Shown: piece after piece, positions 10,291 through 22,190 of the stretch
Layout of the letters: every line of letters begins with the position of its first letter
Numbering within the stretch: position 1 is the first letter of the stretch
NCBI RefSeq assembly: GCF_036417845.1
Contig: NC_089978.1
Location: forward strand, 135,216,288-135,280,287
DNA length: 64,000 nucleotides
From: Apteryx mantelli
Lineage: Eukaryota; Chordata; Aves; Apterygiformes; Apterygidae
Reading direction: 5' to 3'
Translations under genes and position numbers: made by a program
Notes under the pieces: model-generated
What the model saw: only the letters and a program-made list of their open reading frames with translations
Databases searched by the model: none
What the model was told of the DNA's origin: nothing

Positions 10291-13200
10291 TAGCAGGGAA
10301 CCAGCCTACCACTAGACTTGGGTTGGTCTCAGATGCTTTATACTTGTGGAATGGGTCTGACCATAACAGCATTCCAGCAATATGACGTCAATTCACTGGA
10401 GCACACTGTGATGAGGACCACTCTGCACTGGAATCCAAGCTTCAGCAGTAGAAGAAACAGGCAGGTCAGCTCCTTCAGCAGCAGATTAGTTTTATTTAGA
10501 AACTGCAGATACAAGAACTAATTCTGATGCTCTACAAGCCTAGGATCAACACCCTGAAAGTTCAGTTCTTTCTCATAAAGGGGAACCATTCCCCAAATAT
10601 CATTGTGAATCTGTGATCTTTCTCTGAACTGCTCTTTTTTCAAGTCCTCCCCCTTTCTGTCTTTCATCCCTCTGATGAGGCAGGAGGAGCTGATGTTCCA
10701 GGCCAGTAATCTCCAACCCCACACTCTCTTTCTTATCTGTTCCCTGTTAGCAATTCCTATTACCATTCTTCTTAAAAACTGATCTTCTTCCTGCCCAGCC
10801 TTGGTCAACAGCCTAGCCTTCACCTCCCTTACAAGAATACAGGTGCTAAGGAGGAAGACTGCAGGAACTGCAGCAAACATTAAACTACACACTGATACAG
10901 TTGTCCATCTACCCTGTAAGATAATTTATGTTTGAAACAGCTTATCAGGGACAGTTGTATTCTCCAGCTCTTTAGGTGATTAGTTCATGTAAAAAACCCT
11001 GGGCTGAATTTTATGGCCTGTATACACAGGATGACTGCTCAGACAATTACGATAGCTGGCACTACTAGCATTAATATCAAGGAAAGCATTGTTTATATCC
11101 CTCTGAGGCATGTACACAACCATGGCTTATTGTCACCCACCCTCCAGCTAAGCCTCCTCGTGAAACAAGGCAGCTAACAAAGGAACAAACCAACCATGCT
11201 CTCCATGTGCAGTTCCATTGCTCTAGGTATGTAAAGAAATTCCTTTGCCATTTTCTGCTCGCCTTCCCGTTTCTCCTGAACTCTGTTTCCTCAACAAAGT
11301 GCTGATTCAGGGTTCAGAACTGCTCTCATTCTTCACTGCATCTCAGCATGCTTTCCCAGGTGGCCACTCATCCTCCCTTCTCCAGCAAACAACATATTTC
11401 CTTTCCCTTCCAAACCAGTTTTGTCAGTTTGGGAATTCTCTGCCGTGTTACCATTCCCTCAGCTGAGGTGAACTGCAGCGCAAGAGTCACTGAATTCTCT
11501 CAGATGTTTTGCCAGGGGTCGAATTTAATTGGCCCTTTGATTAACCCAGAGACATGTAAGCTGCCCAGCTGGGCTCCTACCTGGTCCATGAAGTGCACCA
11601 GTATGTGTTGGCCAGACTCTCCATGAAACCACATGCTATTTACCTGTGAGCATCACGGCTGGCTACTCTGCCCTTGAGGAGCTTGCCTCACCCTCCCCTT
11701 GCTCTTGGCCCTAGGACAACTACACCAGAAACTCAGGACAGGCTCTGTGGGAAACAGTTGCTAGTTGGTTCCTTGCAGGCTGGGTGAGTAATTCTCCTTG
11801 GCAATGAAATGGACCCACTACAAGCTCTCATGCATACTGGCAAACGCTAAGGGAATGCACAAAGTCTCTGAGTCTGCAGGTCATCCTGAAGCCAGCCAGA
11901 AATCCTTGTTAGGGCCCTGAATTCTGGTTCCTGATTCTGCCTCCTGCTGCTGCAGTTCTAGCCTTCACCTGTGCTCTGCTACTGCAAGTCATAGCCTCAG
12001 GCCCTGGCCTGCTGTCTGCAGTTCCTGACATGCTGACCAGCAGCACAACCCAACCACAGACCACTCTATTTGTGACCTCACCAGTCCGGGGGCTCTATTT
12101 GCCTGGACCACCTCTGTTCTGCTTCAGGACTAACTCTGGTCTGGCCTGAGGATTATCAGACATGGTTATTCTCAAGCCTTGAATCCGTAAGAGTTTAGGA
12201 AGGGAAAATAGACCTGGGGGCTCAAATCACTGTCAGACAAGATTGAGATTAGATATATCCAAACATATACTCATTATCCATGGTCAGTTCATTTCTGAAT
12301 AAGCACAATGAAAGTCAAGATGCAGAACCAACATTCTTTACTGACAAAACTGGAACAGTTGCTGATCTTAATACAATGTGGGAGAAGCAGGGAAACTCAA
12401 CATCCAGAGATATCAACCCAAGGAAAGATCTAAAGATCATGTCTTTTACATCTTATTTTATCAAATGTGCATAAGTATCTTCTAAAGATTTCCAAACTAC
12501 ATTATTTAATGAAGCCAAATATTTTATTTGACTGCACAAATCAGTGTTGTCAAACTTGCATCAAAACTTTGTTATGTTGCTGTCACATTACTATTATTAC
12601 AACTTAATATTGTGCTTCATTAGTAACACAAAAACAGCTCTGGCAAACCACCCAAACATTCCAACATTACAAAATGGCCTTTCTGTATTTCCACTTTAGT
12701 CAACAAACAAAGTCAGTATAAACTTCCTGATGACTGGGCAGCTGCTAGATGTTAGGGTGCCTGAAATGCAAGTAACTTACTAATCAAGTAAGTTCCTGAC
12801 TTATTTTTCAACAGCTCAATGCAAAAGAAAAGTTAAAATGCAAGACATTTTTAATGATTTGGACTTATGCCAGTTAAAAATTACTGATTAGTTTTATCTT
12901 AAGCTGTTAAAAAAGAAAATCACCTATCCTTTAGCAGACAACCTCCATCCCTGCTACTAGCAACAAAATCAGCAACTGTGTTGCAGGTATCACTGCAGCT
13001 ACCAAGTATTTAAGAGGCATTTACACTAATGTCGGTATAAATCTAGGCTATTGTGATCCTGCTCTCAGCACATTCTTTTGTGCAGACAATAGTGCTCATT
13101 TGTTTATGCAGTGAGCTAGCTGAAACCCAGCAAAAGGTTTGAAAAGCTTTTTGAAGTTGGTTGGAAACTAACATTGCAAAAACAGTAGTTAGCTGTGCAG

Positions 13201-13389
13201 CCTGAACCATGGTGCCCACAATATGGTAAGAGATGGGAAAAGGAGCACATCAATGAGAAGGAAGTTCAGAGGAAGAAGGACTGAAACAACTCAGACTAGC
13301 ATAGATTTACACTGCCAGGAAACAACATTCTTTCTGTTAAAGGAGATTATAGGGGTCATTGCCTCCAGGAGGCTCCGGGACACAGGGAT
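10291..13389. other. No gene recognised
   Basis: Non-coding sequence. A minus-strand frame at 10518-10892 has 124 codons with a hydrophobic start, but it has no recognisable motif and is probably chance. No CR1 tail was recognised. Confidence 0.55.
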
Positions 13390-14345
13390 CTTTCCTGCCT
13401 GGCTGCTGGAGCCCAGCCCAGTACACCTGGGGATCTCTGTTCCAGGCCAATGGACATGGCTGCTGCTCTCCCATTTGCAAGCTTAACCAGTAACGAGGCT
13501 GAGCGTCTATCCCAGAGACGCACACAAACACAAAGGACACTGACACAGCCAGCTACAGAGATTGCCACAGACAAGGCACTGCCTTCAACGAGACCCACAT
13601 ATGACACTACCAGAACTCACATAACACCTAAGTATAGAGAGCCAAGTCCCCTTCCTCTTGTTCAGCTACTAATGATTGAATTTGCTAGTGAAAGCACAGG
13701 CACCCTCACTCACTAGTGCACAAGCACACGCACATTCATGGATCCCTTGAATATCAGCATGGCCCCTCTGTCCATCTAATACCCGTGTCCACATCCTGGG
13801 CCCCCTTGCCCACTACACAAGCGCCTCCTACTTACCAGCTAGTCCAGCTTGAAGTTTGCTAGTGAATTACACACACATGCACCCACACACACAAGGTCAG
13901 GGGAAAATAAAAGCACTCAGCCTCCACCATAGCAGCCGGAGCCCAGGTACATGGGCACTACAACCCTTAGTCCCTGCTCCAGGCACAGATGCCGAGACTC
14001 TCACTCCAAGTAGCTGGCCCACAGGACACATGGGCCCTATAACCCCTGGTCCTGCTCCAGTAGCTGACACTAGGACTCTCTCCCACTCCAGCTGCTGGCA
14101 CCACAGACACAGGACCACCATTGCCCAAGGTCTGATGCCAGTGGCTGGCCCCAAATTCACTCACACCTGTCCCCTCAGTATCTGGCACTCCTGACACACA
14201 CACACCCATAAACCCGTGGTCCCACCAACTGCTGACACTAGGACCCTCACTCACCCCACTGCTGGCATCACAGACAAGGGCTGCTATCCCCCAAGGTCTG
14301 ACTCCCATTGCTGATATTAGTTCACTCGTGTCTCTCCAGTTGCTG
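13390..14345. repeat. Degenerate tandem array, about 170-bp period
   Basis: C- and A-rich sequence with recurring phrases. AACCC.TGGTCC occurs at 14041 and 14211, 170 bases apart, each followed by CTGCTCC or CACCAACTGCTGACACTAGGAC text. TTTGCTAGTGAA occurs at 13681 and 13854, 173 bases apart. GGAGCCCAG occurs near 13407 and 13938, about three periods apart. Sub-repeats of roughly 70 bases are nested inside. CA-rich patches give open frames on both strands, which are by-products of the repeat. The array directly follows, on the minus strand, a promoter-like segment, so it may be the leader of an LTR element. Confidence 0.6.
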
Positions 14346-14379
14346 ACACCTAGACCTTATAGCACTCACACATGGGATA

Positions 14380-14640
14380 GACAGTGAAATTACATAGAAA
14401 GATAGTTAAGAAGGGATTTAATAAGATAAGATAGACTGCAGTGATCGCGTGCACAGTGCAGTCAGACCAGCGTACTGACCAGCAACTGCTTATATGAGAC
14501 TGGCCCTTTTTATACCTTCTCTTCTTTATTCTCCTCTTCATTCCTCCCTGATCCTCTTCCCCCAGATTTCCTTAGAAAGTTTTGTGTGGTCCCACAGATC
14601 CTGCTCTTTTCTAAAAATGCCTTCATTTTGTTTCATCCTT
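14380..14640 (-). promoter_or_regulatory. LTR-like promoter segment
   Basis: On the minus strand GGTATAAAAAGGGCC (TATA core at 14507-14514) is followed about 85 bases later by ATTAAA at 14417-14422, and then by the tandem array. The TATA to poly-A spacing resembles an LTR U3-R-U5 layout. I could not find both ends or a target duplication, so this remains a candidate. Confidence 0.35.
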
Positions 14641-14649
14641 CTTTAAAAA

Positions 14650-15276
14650 AGTCCAAGTTGGACCAAGAAGGCCAATGGTATCCTGCACTGCATTAGGACT
14701 AGCTTTGCCAGCAGGTTGAGGGATGGGACCCTCCCCCTCTGCTCAGCCCTGGTGAAGCCACACCTGGAGTACTGTGTCCAGTTCTGGGCTCCCCAATACA
14801 AGAGAAACGCGGAGCTACTGGAGCGAGTCCAACAAAGGGCTACTAAGATGATTAAGCAAATGGGGCATCTCTCATATGAGGAAAGGCTGAGAGAACTGTC
14901 ACTGTTCAGCCTGGAGAAGAAAAGGCTGAGGGGGGATCTTATCAACATGTGTAAGTATCTGAAGGGAGGGTGTAAAGATGATGGGGCCAGACTTTTTTCA
15001 GTGGTGCCCAGTGACAGGACGAGAGGCAACGGGCGCAAACTGAAAAACAGGAAGTTCCATCTGAATATGAGGAAAAACTTCTTTACTGTGAGGGAGACTG
15101 AGCACTGGAACAAATTGCCCAGAGAGGTTGTGGAGTCTCCATCCCTGGAGACATTCAAAAACTGACTGGACACGGTCCTGGGCAACCTGCTCTATCTGAC
15201 CCTGCTTGTGCAGGGGGGTTGGGCTAGAAGATCTCCAGAGGTCCCTTCCAACCCCAACTGTTCTGTGATTCTGTGA
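14650..15276 (+). mobile_element. CR1 LINE, 5'-truncated copy
   Basis: A plus-strand CR1 of about 630 bp running through to the tail, which reads GATCTCCAGAGGTCCCTTCC and then TTCTGTGATTCTGTGA. The 5' end near 14650 is a typical truncation. It belongs to the same subfamily as the CR1 at the left edge of the window: 14663-14799 is the reverse complement of 1-137 with no mismatch that I can see. Confidence 0.95.
14716..15165 (+). pseudogene. CR1 ORF2 C-terminal end
   Basis: This is the last part of the CR1 ORF2 protein, downstream of reverse transcriptase. The frame contains [19 protein letters not shown], then [13 protein letters not shown], then [16 protein letters not shown], then [20 protein letters not shown] before the stop. 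All are standard CR1 C-terminal motifs. The 150 codons are uninterrupted, which shows a young copy, but the element lacks its promoter, endonuclease and catalytic domain and so is not autonomous. It is not a host gene. Confidence 0.92.
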
Positions 15277-18200
15277 AGCTGCTTTTGGGCGAATGAGAGC
15301 TGCACACATGGCAACCTATGCTCACATGAACCCACAGGGGTTAGTTCTCAGCAATGAGTAGATAGAGCACCTAGGACAACACAAATTTTAATCTGCACCA
15401 CAGACTCTAAACCAGTCTAAGGAGAAAGTCCACAGAGCTTCATCAACTACATACACAGGAATAGCATTTTTGTCTGTACCATTTTCTAGAGGAAAAGGAG
15501 AAGGACTTCACTTCTAGGTTAAAGAATGGCACCCACAGTAATACTGATGGGTTTGATAATGATCCCATTTGTTCATGATGCAGTTTTGAAACTCCTACCA
15601 CAAAGAAAATACATCAGGAGGGTGTAAATTCTTTTATACATATTTATGTGCAGGTAGTTACTATTTAACATTCAAGTGGAAAATACTGTGTTTGAGTACA
15701 GACAGTAGCTTTCAGTAGCTTTGCAGTTTGCAGACTTGCACTTGAATGATGTCTATGCCCCCTAGGCAGATGCACTCTGACAGCTAGACCTGCTAAGTGG
15801 CTGCTGCTGTGAAAAATCCATCCCAGAGGAATGCGACCAATGTGAAGGGAAAAAAGCAGTTCAGTGATCTAGAGCTGCAGCCTAGTTGATGTATATCAGT
15901 TCCCATTGAAGTGATATGCAGGCCCAGTCAACATGAATTGTCATGATCAGTAGCATGGGATGGAATGAGCTGTTGTCTATGTGCATTGACAGACCTCATA
16001 AATCAGACAGAGTAATAAACAAGGCAGGAAAAATAGGTCACATGTCTTCAACATGGTTTGGAACAAATTCTCTTCTGATATCCGAATGAAACCATAGCCC
16101 GTCAGCCAGCCCCTTCTCTACGGGAAACCAGAAGAAATAAATATAGCAGAAAAACTCCTGGGTGTTTAAGAGCTGACCACTGACAGCAAGGCAGGTGCTT
16201 ACTTGTCATTTTATACCACCTTTCCTCATGTGATCACTCAGGAACTGATAGCGGGAGATGCTGACAGTGTTAGTGAGCAATGAACAGAAATACAGAACCA
16301 GACAAGAACCTGATGAACTGTAGCTTAGAAACACACCTATATATAGCATTTGCTTGCAGAGCTTCCTGTGATGCATAAAATATACTCACAGTCTTGCATG
16401 ATATATCTTTCTCATTATGCAGCTCCATAAAGAGGCTATAAATTTGAAATGAGCTGGAGCTCTGGAGTTTCCCCCTCAAATTCTGCACGTAAGCTGCACT
16501 TCCAGCTAATGGCTGTATCCTGACACTGGAGCTGTGAATCATGATTGTGTACAGTGTACCCAGCGAGAGCAACCTATGTGTTCTTAGTTATACCGTAACT
16601 CACCTCCTGCTTCAAGATGTGACTAATTCTTTTGCTGTCTACACACCCATTATTTTCAGTCATGCCACTACTAAGAGTGTGTCAGTCAGGCACCTCTAGA
16701 ATGAGGTTTCTGAGGCAACTGTGAGGTTCCCCATAGGTATTAATACAGTGACTCTGTGTATACTTGACCCTTGGATTAGCAACAGCATGAGTAGAGACAG
16801 CAGGAAAAAGAATGAGAAAAGGTTCTCTGTGGGAACCTCAGCATTGTAACAGTGTAGATTATGCATTGCTTCAATTAGAGAAGGACTGGAGGGAGACAGA
16901 GACAGGCCCTATGTAGACGTTTTGATCCAAGATTTGGTGACAGCTAAGAAAAGCTTGGGTGAGTAGACAGAGCATGGGTGTGGAACAAGGTCTGCTTGGG
17001 CAAGCCTGGGAATTCATCAACAGGGGAGCAACATGGATGGATAAGATGAGAGGAGATGAGTGTGGGTCTAAGCCAGATATTTAAGACACACATCAATGCA
17101 TGCTACCGTCACTTACCTTTTCAGTGAGCTGAAATACTGAGAACAGTAGGCTACTGCCAAGGCACCTATAATATGGTTTTCTTGGACTTGCTGAAGAAGC
17201 AAACATTGTAAAGTTTTGTTTGTGCTGCACACAGGGACAGACTCATCTCCCTAAGGATATTATCAACAGCACCATCTTCCAGGAGGTAACAGTGAGCAAT
17301 GATAGGAGCACCTTGGAGATCAACTGTTGCCTGGCAGACAACAGCACCCAGGATCCTAGGAATTTAAGGATAGGGAAGAATATATAGAATGTTTTTTTAA
17401 TGGATGTGGCAATCCGCAGTCAAACCATGGATAATTTCTTCCAAAAAGCAGTTTCTCTAGGTGTACCTTTGGTAAGTTATGTCAAAATCTGATAACAACC
17501 TGGCCAGGCCAGTACATTCATTGTGAACCACAAGTCTCACATTATGAATGCGGTGATCCTTTGTGAGGATCATCTCCAATTCATAACCATCTGTGCCATG
17601 GTCTGATCACAGCACTACATGGTAGTCCTAACCTAGCCACAGCTACCAAGCCATCACAGCTGATGGGCTCCTTGTATCTCCAAAACCTGTCCCTGGTATC
17701 TGGTACTTTTCTCCCCATTCAGCCAGGGAGGGACAGACCTTCCAGACAGCATACAGCTTGAGCTCAGGTGCCAGCAGGGACAAGACTCATAAAGCCCATC
17801 TTCTCTCTTCACTTTCACGTTTCTTCTGTCTGCAGGCAGCAGCTCACATACTCCTTAAGAGAAGCAGAACAGCTTGGCTTAAGGGGGAGGACTGCAGGGC
17901 CAGGCAGTCAGCCAGCCTCCCCATGCATAGGGAAATCCTCTTTGGGGTTGACTGTCATGAACTCAAGAGAAGCAGTGTGCAAAATCCCTGCTGGCAACAG
18001 AGCAGTGCCAGAGGTGCCCTCAGCACAGCCAAAGTGATGCTCACAAAGGTACTGGAGAGGAGTGGCAACCTTGCTCATTCTGTCACCTTTAGCAGGTGCA
18101 CTGCCAGCAGTCCAGCTTTCCTCCCACCCACCTCAACCAACATGGGTCCATCAGCTAACAAGCTGGCTTCAGTCTCATGAGCTTGGGGATAATAGCCCAT

Positions 18201-19812
18201 TCTGTCTTCAGGTAGCATTTGATGAGGCCATAGGTCTCTCATGTCCTATGCTTGAGTCTCAGGGCACTCTCATTATGTTCAGATAGGCACTCAGTCTTCT
18301 GTGAGATCTTATCCAACTGTGAGTGGAATGCCAAGCAGACAGATCCATTCCTAAGCCTTGGTACCTCAAACACAGAAGAATGCTCTCATAAGCAAGATAC
18401 AAGAGTTCATAGCAGCAATCTTGGGTTGCAGGGATTCCTTCTAATGAAAGGTGAGAAACAGAAAATCCAGCACAGGACACCTCTGCTAGACTGCTAGCAC
18501 CAGAGAGAAGGGTGTCTTAGTACAGCTCTGGGTATGTGTGGTGGGGAGAGTTGTTGCAAAGGGTGGCCACACCGCAGTGGGTTTGCTTAGCATTGGGTGT
18601 CCAGACAAGACTATTCTGATAGCAATCAGGTACAAAAATAAAGACAGTTGACGCCCTTCACCTACTAGAAGAGATGCTTGCACCACCAAGAAACTCATTT
18701 TATCTCTGTAACCACCAGCACAATAATCCCTCTGTTTGTGACTCAAGGCCCAGCTCTGTTAGGTACAGGGTATATGGCCTTGGCTCAGGTTGACTAGAAA
18801 AAAGTGGCTTTAGCTATGAATCTGGAGGTTGACACCAGTGCTGGCACCTCAGAGAGTTCTATGCAGAGACCTGTAAGAAAAGGTCCTAAATCATGTAGCC
18901 ACAATCTGGGGACATGTACTAACAATTTATGAGATATAGTGATAGCAGGCCAGACTCTCACATTGCAGAGGAAAGAAAAAAATCTTCCCTGCAGTCTTTG
19001 CTTCTCAGATTCCCCAGGATCTTGTCTGGAGAAGAGGGCTGCTCTATGTTGTTCTGCTCATCCACTCCAGGTGCGCCCTTGCAGGCAGGAGGAATGTGCA
19101 TGCCTACTGAAGGAAGGGAATAAGTCTACTGAGGAGGGCTCAAGGAATTCCAGAGCCATTCTCTCCACATAGCTCCTCAAGCCAGTCTGCTCTGTGCACA
19201 TCTGCCAGCATACACCAAATACACCAAATACACCAAATACAGCTTGCAACACCTTGATCACCATGGTGCACAGGCCCTCCACTGCTTTTTAGTTGATCTA
19301 CTCCCTCTCACACTGTTAACTGCCATGGCCAGTGACACTGGCTGAAGATGCTTGCTCATGCTCCCCTTTCCTGTTGTTGTTTGCTACAAATCCCAGCTAG
19401 ATCACAGCCCCCTTAGGATTCCTGTTGCAGGTAGTCAATGCTTTAATTAGTAACACCTTAACTGTGGCTTCTTGAGGCAATGACTATTCAGAGTCAACAC
19501 TTGTTAAATCTATGAGACTGACCGAATCAAAGTGATGAGGCTTCAGGAAAGGAGTTCTGAATTCCACTCTGATTTGGAAACCAGGGGCTTCCCTCTTTGT
19601 CTTTGATGCACTTTTTGTCCTTTGGTAAGTCATTCCACCTATGAGATACAGAGGTTGGCCCTCTACAGCATAAATGTAGTAGCAGTTACCTTCCTCTGTA
19701 AAGATATACAAGTAAAAAGTGCTGTCCATATGGGGATATTGCTCCTGCTTTAGAGAAAGAGTTTTCCTAGCTGTGTTGTCTTATTTTATTCATTTAAAAC
19801 AACACAAATATT
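15277..19812. other. No gene recognised
   Basis: Non-coding sequence, with a somewhat GC-richer part at about 17.2-19.3 kb that has frames of up to 140 codons (17758-18180). None has a motif I can name. A 9-bp tandem repeat lies at 19211-19241. Confidence 0.5.
19211..19241 (+). repeat. Short tandem repeat (TACACCAAA)x3.4
   Basis: Three exact copies of TACACCAAA followed by TACA. A small minisatellite; copy number may vary between individuals. Confidence 0.95.
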
Positions 19813-19960
19813 CAGAATCTCAGAATTATGAATGTGTTGGCAGAAGGAAGGAACCTCTGAAGGTCTCTAGTCCAATTATCTGCTAAAATCAGGACCTTCA
19901 CTGACACTAGATCAGATCACCATGGCTGTGTCTAAGCAAGTGTCAAAAACCTCTAGGGAA
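19813..19960 (-). mobile_element. CR1 3' end remnant
   Basis: Starts with GAATCTCAGAATTATGAATG, a decayed form of the inverted CR1 tail. Then come GGAACCTCTGAAGGTCTCTA and the text for the segment next to the tail. Old copy. Confidence 0.8.
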
Positions 19961-21239
19961 GGAAAGAGGGACAGAGGGAGGGAGAGAAATATTTCTATCA
20001 CTTGCATTTATTTTATGTAGTTGTTCATTGTATTTTGATCCACCTATTGGATAAAAGCAAGATGCAGCCATCTATATTCAAATGAAACAAAAAGTTCACA
20101 AATTCTCATTTGATTGGCTTGTTATACATGGCTTCAACTGTCTCATATTCTCCTGTAATCTAGATTAGTTTTTTACATGTTTTGCTTCCTCTTCACGCCA
20201 TTTATAGATGTAACCTTTCTGTCAAGACCTTATTGGCAGCAACAAGGTCCAGGTACAATTTTCAAGGGATTACTATGAGCACAAGACTTTACCCAGAAGC
20301 CTGGGAAGAATCAGCAAAGCTTTCTGGTGGTCAGGAATCTAATTTTCCTCGCTTGCAGACATGAAACACTTGGCTTAATGAACAATATTATTATCAAAGA
20401 AAAGAGAACTCCAAAATGGTAGATAAATAGGCTAACACACAATACTTAATTACCAAATACTTATAACTGTCTTACAGTCTTCTTTCCTCTGGTGGGGATG
20501 CTGCTAGGCCACCTGATTGCCCTTTCTCTCTTGCAGTAACTCTTTACAAAGTTTGGGAAGGTTATGTCTTTTCTAGGTAGTGAAACCCAGCTTAAGCTGT
20601 GTTGTTGTAGTGGTGTGGCATGCTCCTTCTATCAGCTCCCCACAACTCCCTGCAGCTGTCGTTGCTCTTTTTCTTGCTGCTCAAGATAGTCATGGTAGTT
20701 TTGCTAACACTTCCTGTTACCTCAGTCCCTTTCAGTAAGTGTTTTCATAGTTCTCCAATAACAAATCTCCGTCTTCCATACTCCTTTCTTTCTCTTACCT
20801 TTACAACCAACACTTGTAAAATCTCTCTTCTCTACCTTTCTGAAAACTGTTTCTCTTTTCCTTTGTAGGTACTAACTTTTGCATATAAAAGCTATTGCCT
20901 TAAGATGGATGATGACTTCTCCCACCTCATTTAGGCACAATTATTTGTCCTAGTCTTCTATCCAGTATTATAGCTTGTAAGAAACTTGCTCCCAGGCATA
21001 ACTAGGTTCCTTTTTCAACACAAATGCCTTTCTAATTACTCATGCAAAAATCCTGTGGCCTTTGGTGCTTTTAATTTCTCTCCATTTTGGTCCACCAAAT
21101 GCCAATCTAGTGAGTCTCCTCTTCCCTTGGCAATTCTTGGTTTTGCATTATTTTGCTTGCTAAATATGATAGATAGGTCTGGAGAAGACCATAGCAAAAA
21201 TGTTGAGAGGTTCTTAAAAACATGATATATGAGAAATAG
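19961..21239. other. No gene recognised
   Basis: Purine-rich patch at 19960-19990, then AT-rich non-coding sequence with pyrimidine-rich stretches around 20.6-20.9 kb. Nothing identifiable. Confidence 0.55.
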
Positions 21240-21503
21240 TAGACCAAACTTAGACTGTTTAGCTTGAAGGAGGTTACTAGGAGAGTTCAGAACAGTCTTC
21301 AAATACACAGAAAGAGGAAGGAAATAGTCTGTTCTATTGTGCATCTGCTAAAGAGAAACACTATAATTATTGCTGGCCGAAGCTGTAGAGTTTTTAGAGA
21401 TCTTAAATGGTTTTCACATAATCTCCATCCTGTCATGAACAGGGGCTTGAATAGAAGTCTCCAGAGGTTCCTTCCATCCTAAATCTTTCTATGATTCTGT
21501 AAA
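21240..21503 (+). mobile_element. CR1 3' end remnant
   Basis: Begins with text equivalent to the CR1 C-terminal coding end (TTTAGCTTGAAGGAGG) and runs to the tail: GTCTCCAGAGGTTCCTTCCA then TTTCTATGATTCTGT. Diverged, with no open frame left. Confidence 0.85.
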
Positions 21504-21779
21504 CCCCACTTGAGCATATCATAGGCACAGCTGCTTATGCACTAGAGAAGGGTATGGTCTAGAAACCTTTTGAGGTCAAAAGCCAAATGAGGGAATTTAA
21601 GAAGACAGCAAGATGTGATAAGGCTGTAGGCTGTAGTATCAGCACTCTAGCAGTACTGTAAAGTTCTCATAGATGTCACAATAAAAGACAATTTTAAGGA
21701 GAGATTTGGTTGGGGATGTGTCTGTGGCTTTGCATCTGTTTTTATAGAGCTTTTGTTAATGAGAAACAGAACGTCAGAA

Positions 21780-22190
21780 CGTCCTTGTTGCCAGTTGTGA
21801 CTGTTACTTCTTGTCCTTTTACTATGCACCTCTGAGAAGAATCTGGCTCTGTCTTCTCTACAGCCCACCCCTCGCAGTAGACAGGATAGATAGCAATTAG
21901 CCTTCTCTTCTCCAGGCTCCCTTAGCCTCTCCTGGTACACGGCATGCCCCAGTGCCATGCAGTGGCCCTCTGCTAGACTCACCCCATTTTGTTCACATTT
22001 CTTTCAAACTGGAGGATCTCAAATCAATGCAGTATTCCACATATGGCCTCATGAATGCAGAACAGAGGGGAACAAATGCTTCTCTTAGCTGCTGGCTACT
22101 CCTAATGCAGTTCAGTAAACAGTTGGCCTTCTTCAGCACCAAGACTCATTATTAACATCTTGTCCACCAAGAGCAGATGGAGAGAGAAAG
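21780..22190 (-). mobile_element. CR1 remnant, C-terminal coding region
   Basis: The plus strand shows the inverted CR1 phrases CAATGCAGTATTCCACATAT, GGCCTCATGAATGCAGAACA and CTAATGCAGTTCAGTAAACA. Old copy lacking its tail. It lies about 280 bases from the plus-oriented CR1 at 21240-21503. Confidence 0.78.

Noticed and set aside
10518-10892. 124-codon minus-strand frame with a hydrophobic start
   Set aside because: Looks superficially like a membrane protein, but there is no family match and no conserved pattern.
13856-14308. Overlapping open frames on both strands rich in G, P, H and T
   Set aside because: They arise from the tandem array, which lacks stops in several frames.
14643-15185. 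180-codon minus-strand frame
   Set aside because: Shadow of the CR1 coding strand, which runs the other way.
17758-18180. 140-codon frame in a GC-richer stretch; repeat-protein or kinase remnant considered
   Set aside because: Reading both strands gave only scattered leucine-rich text with stops and no diagnostic motif.
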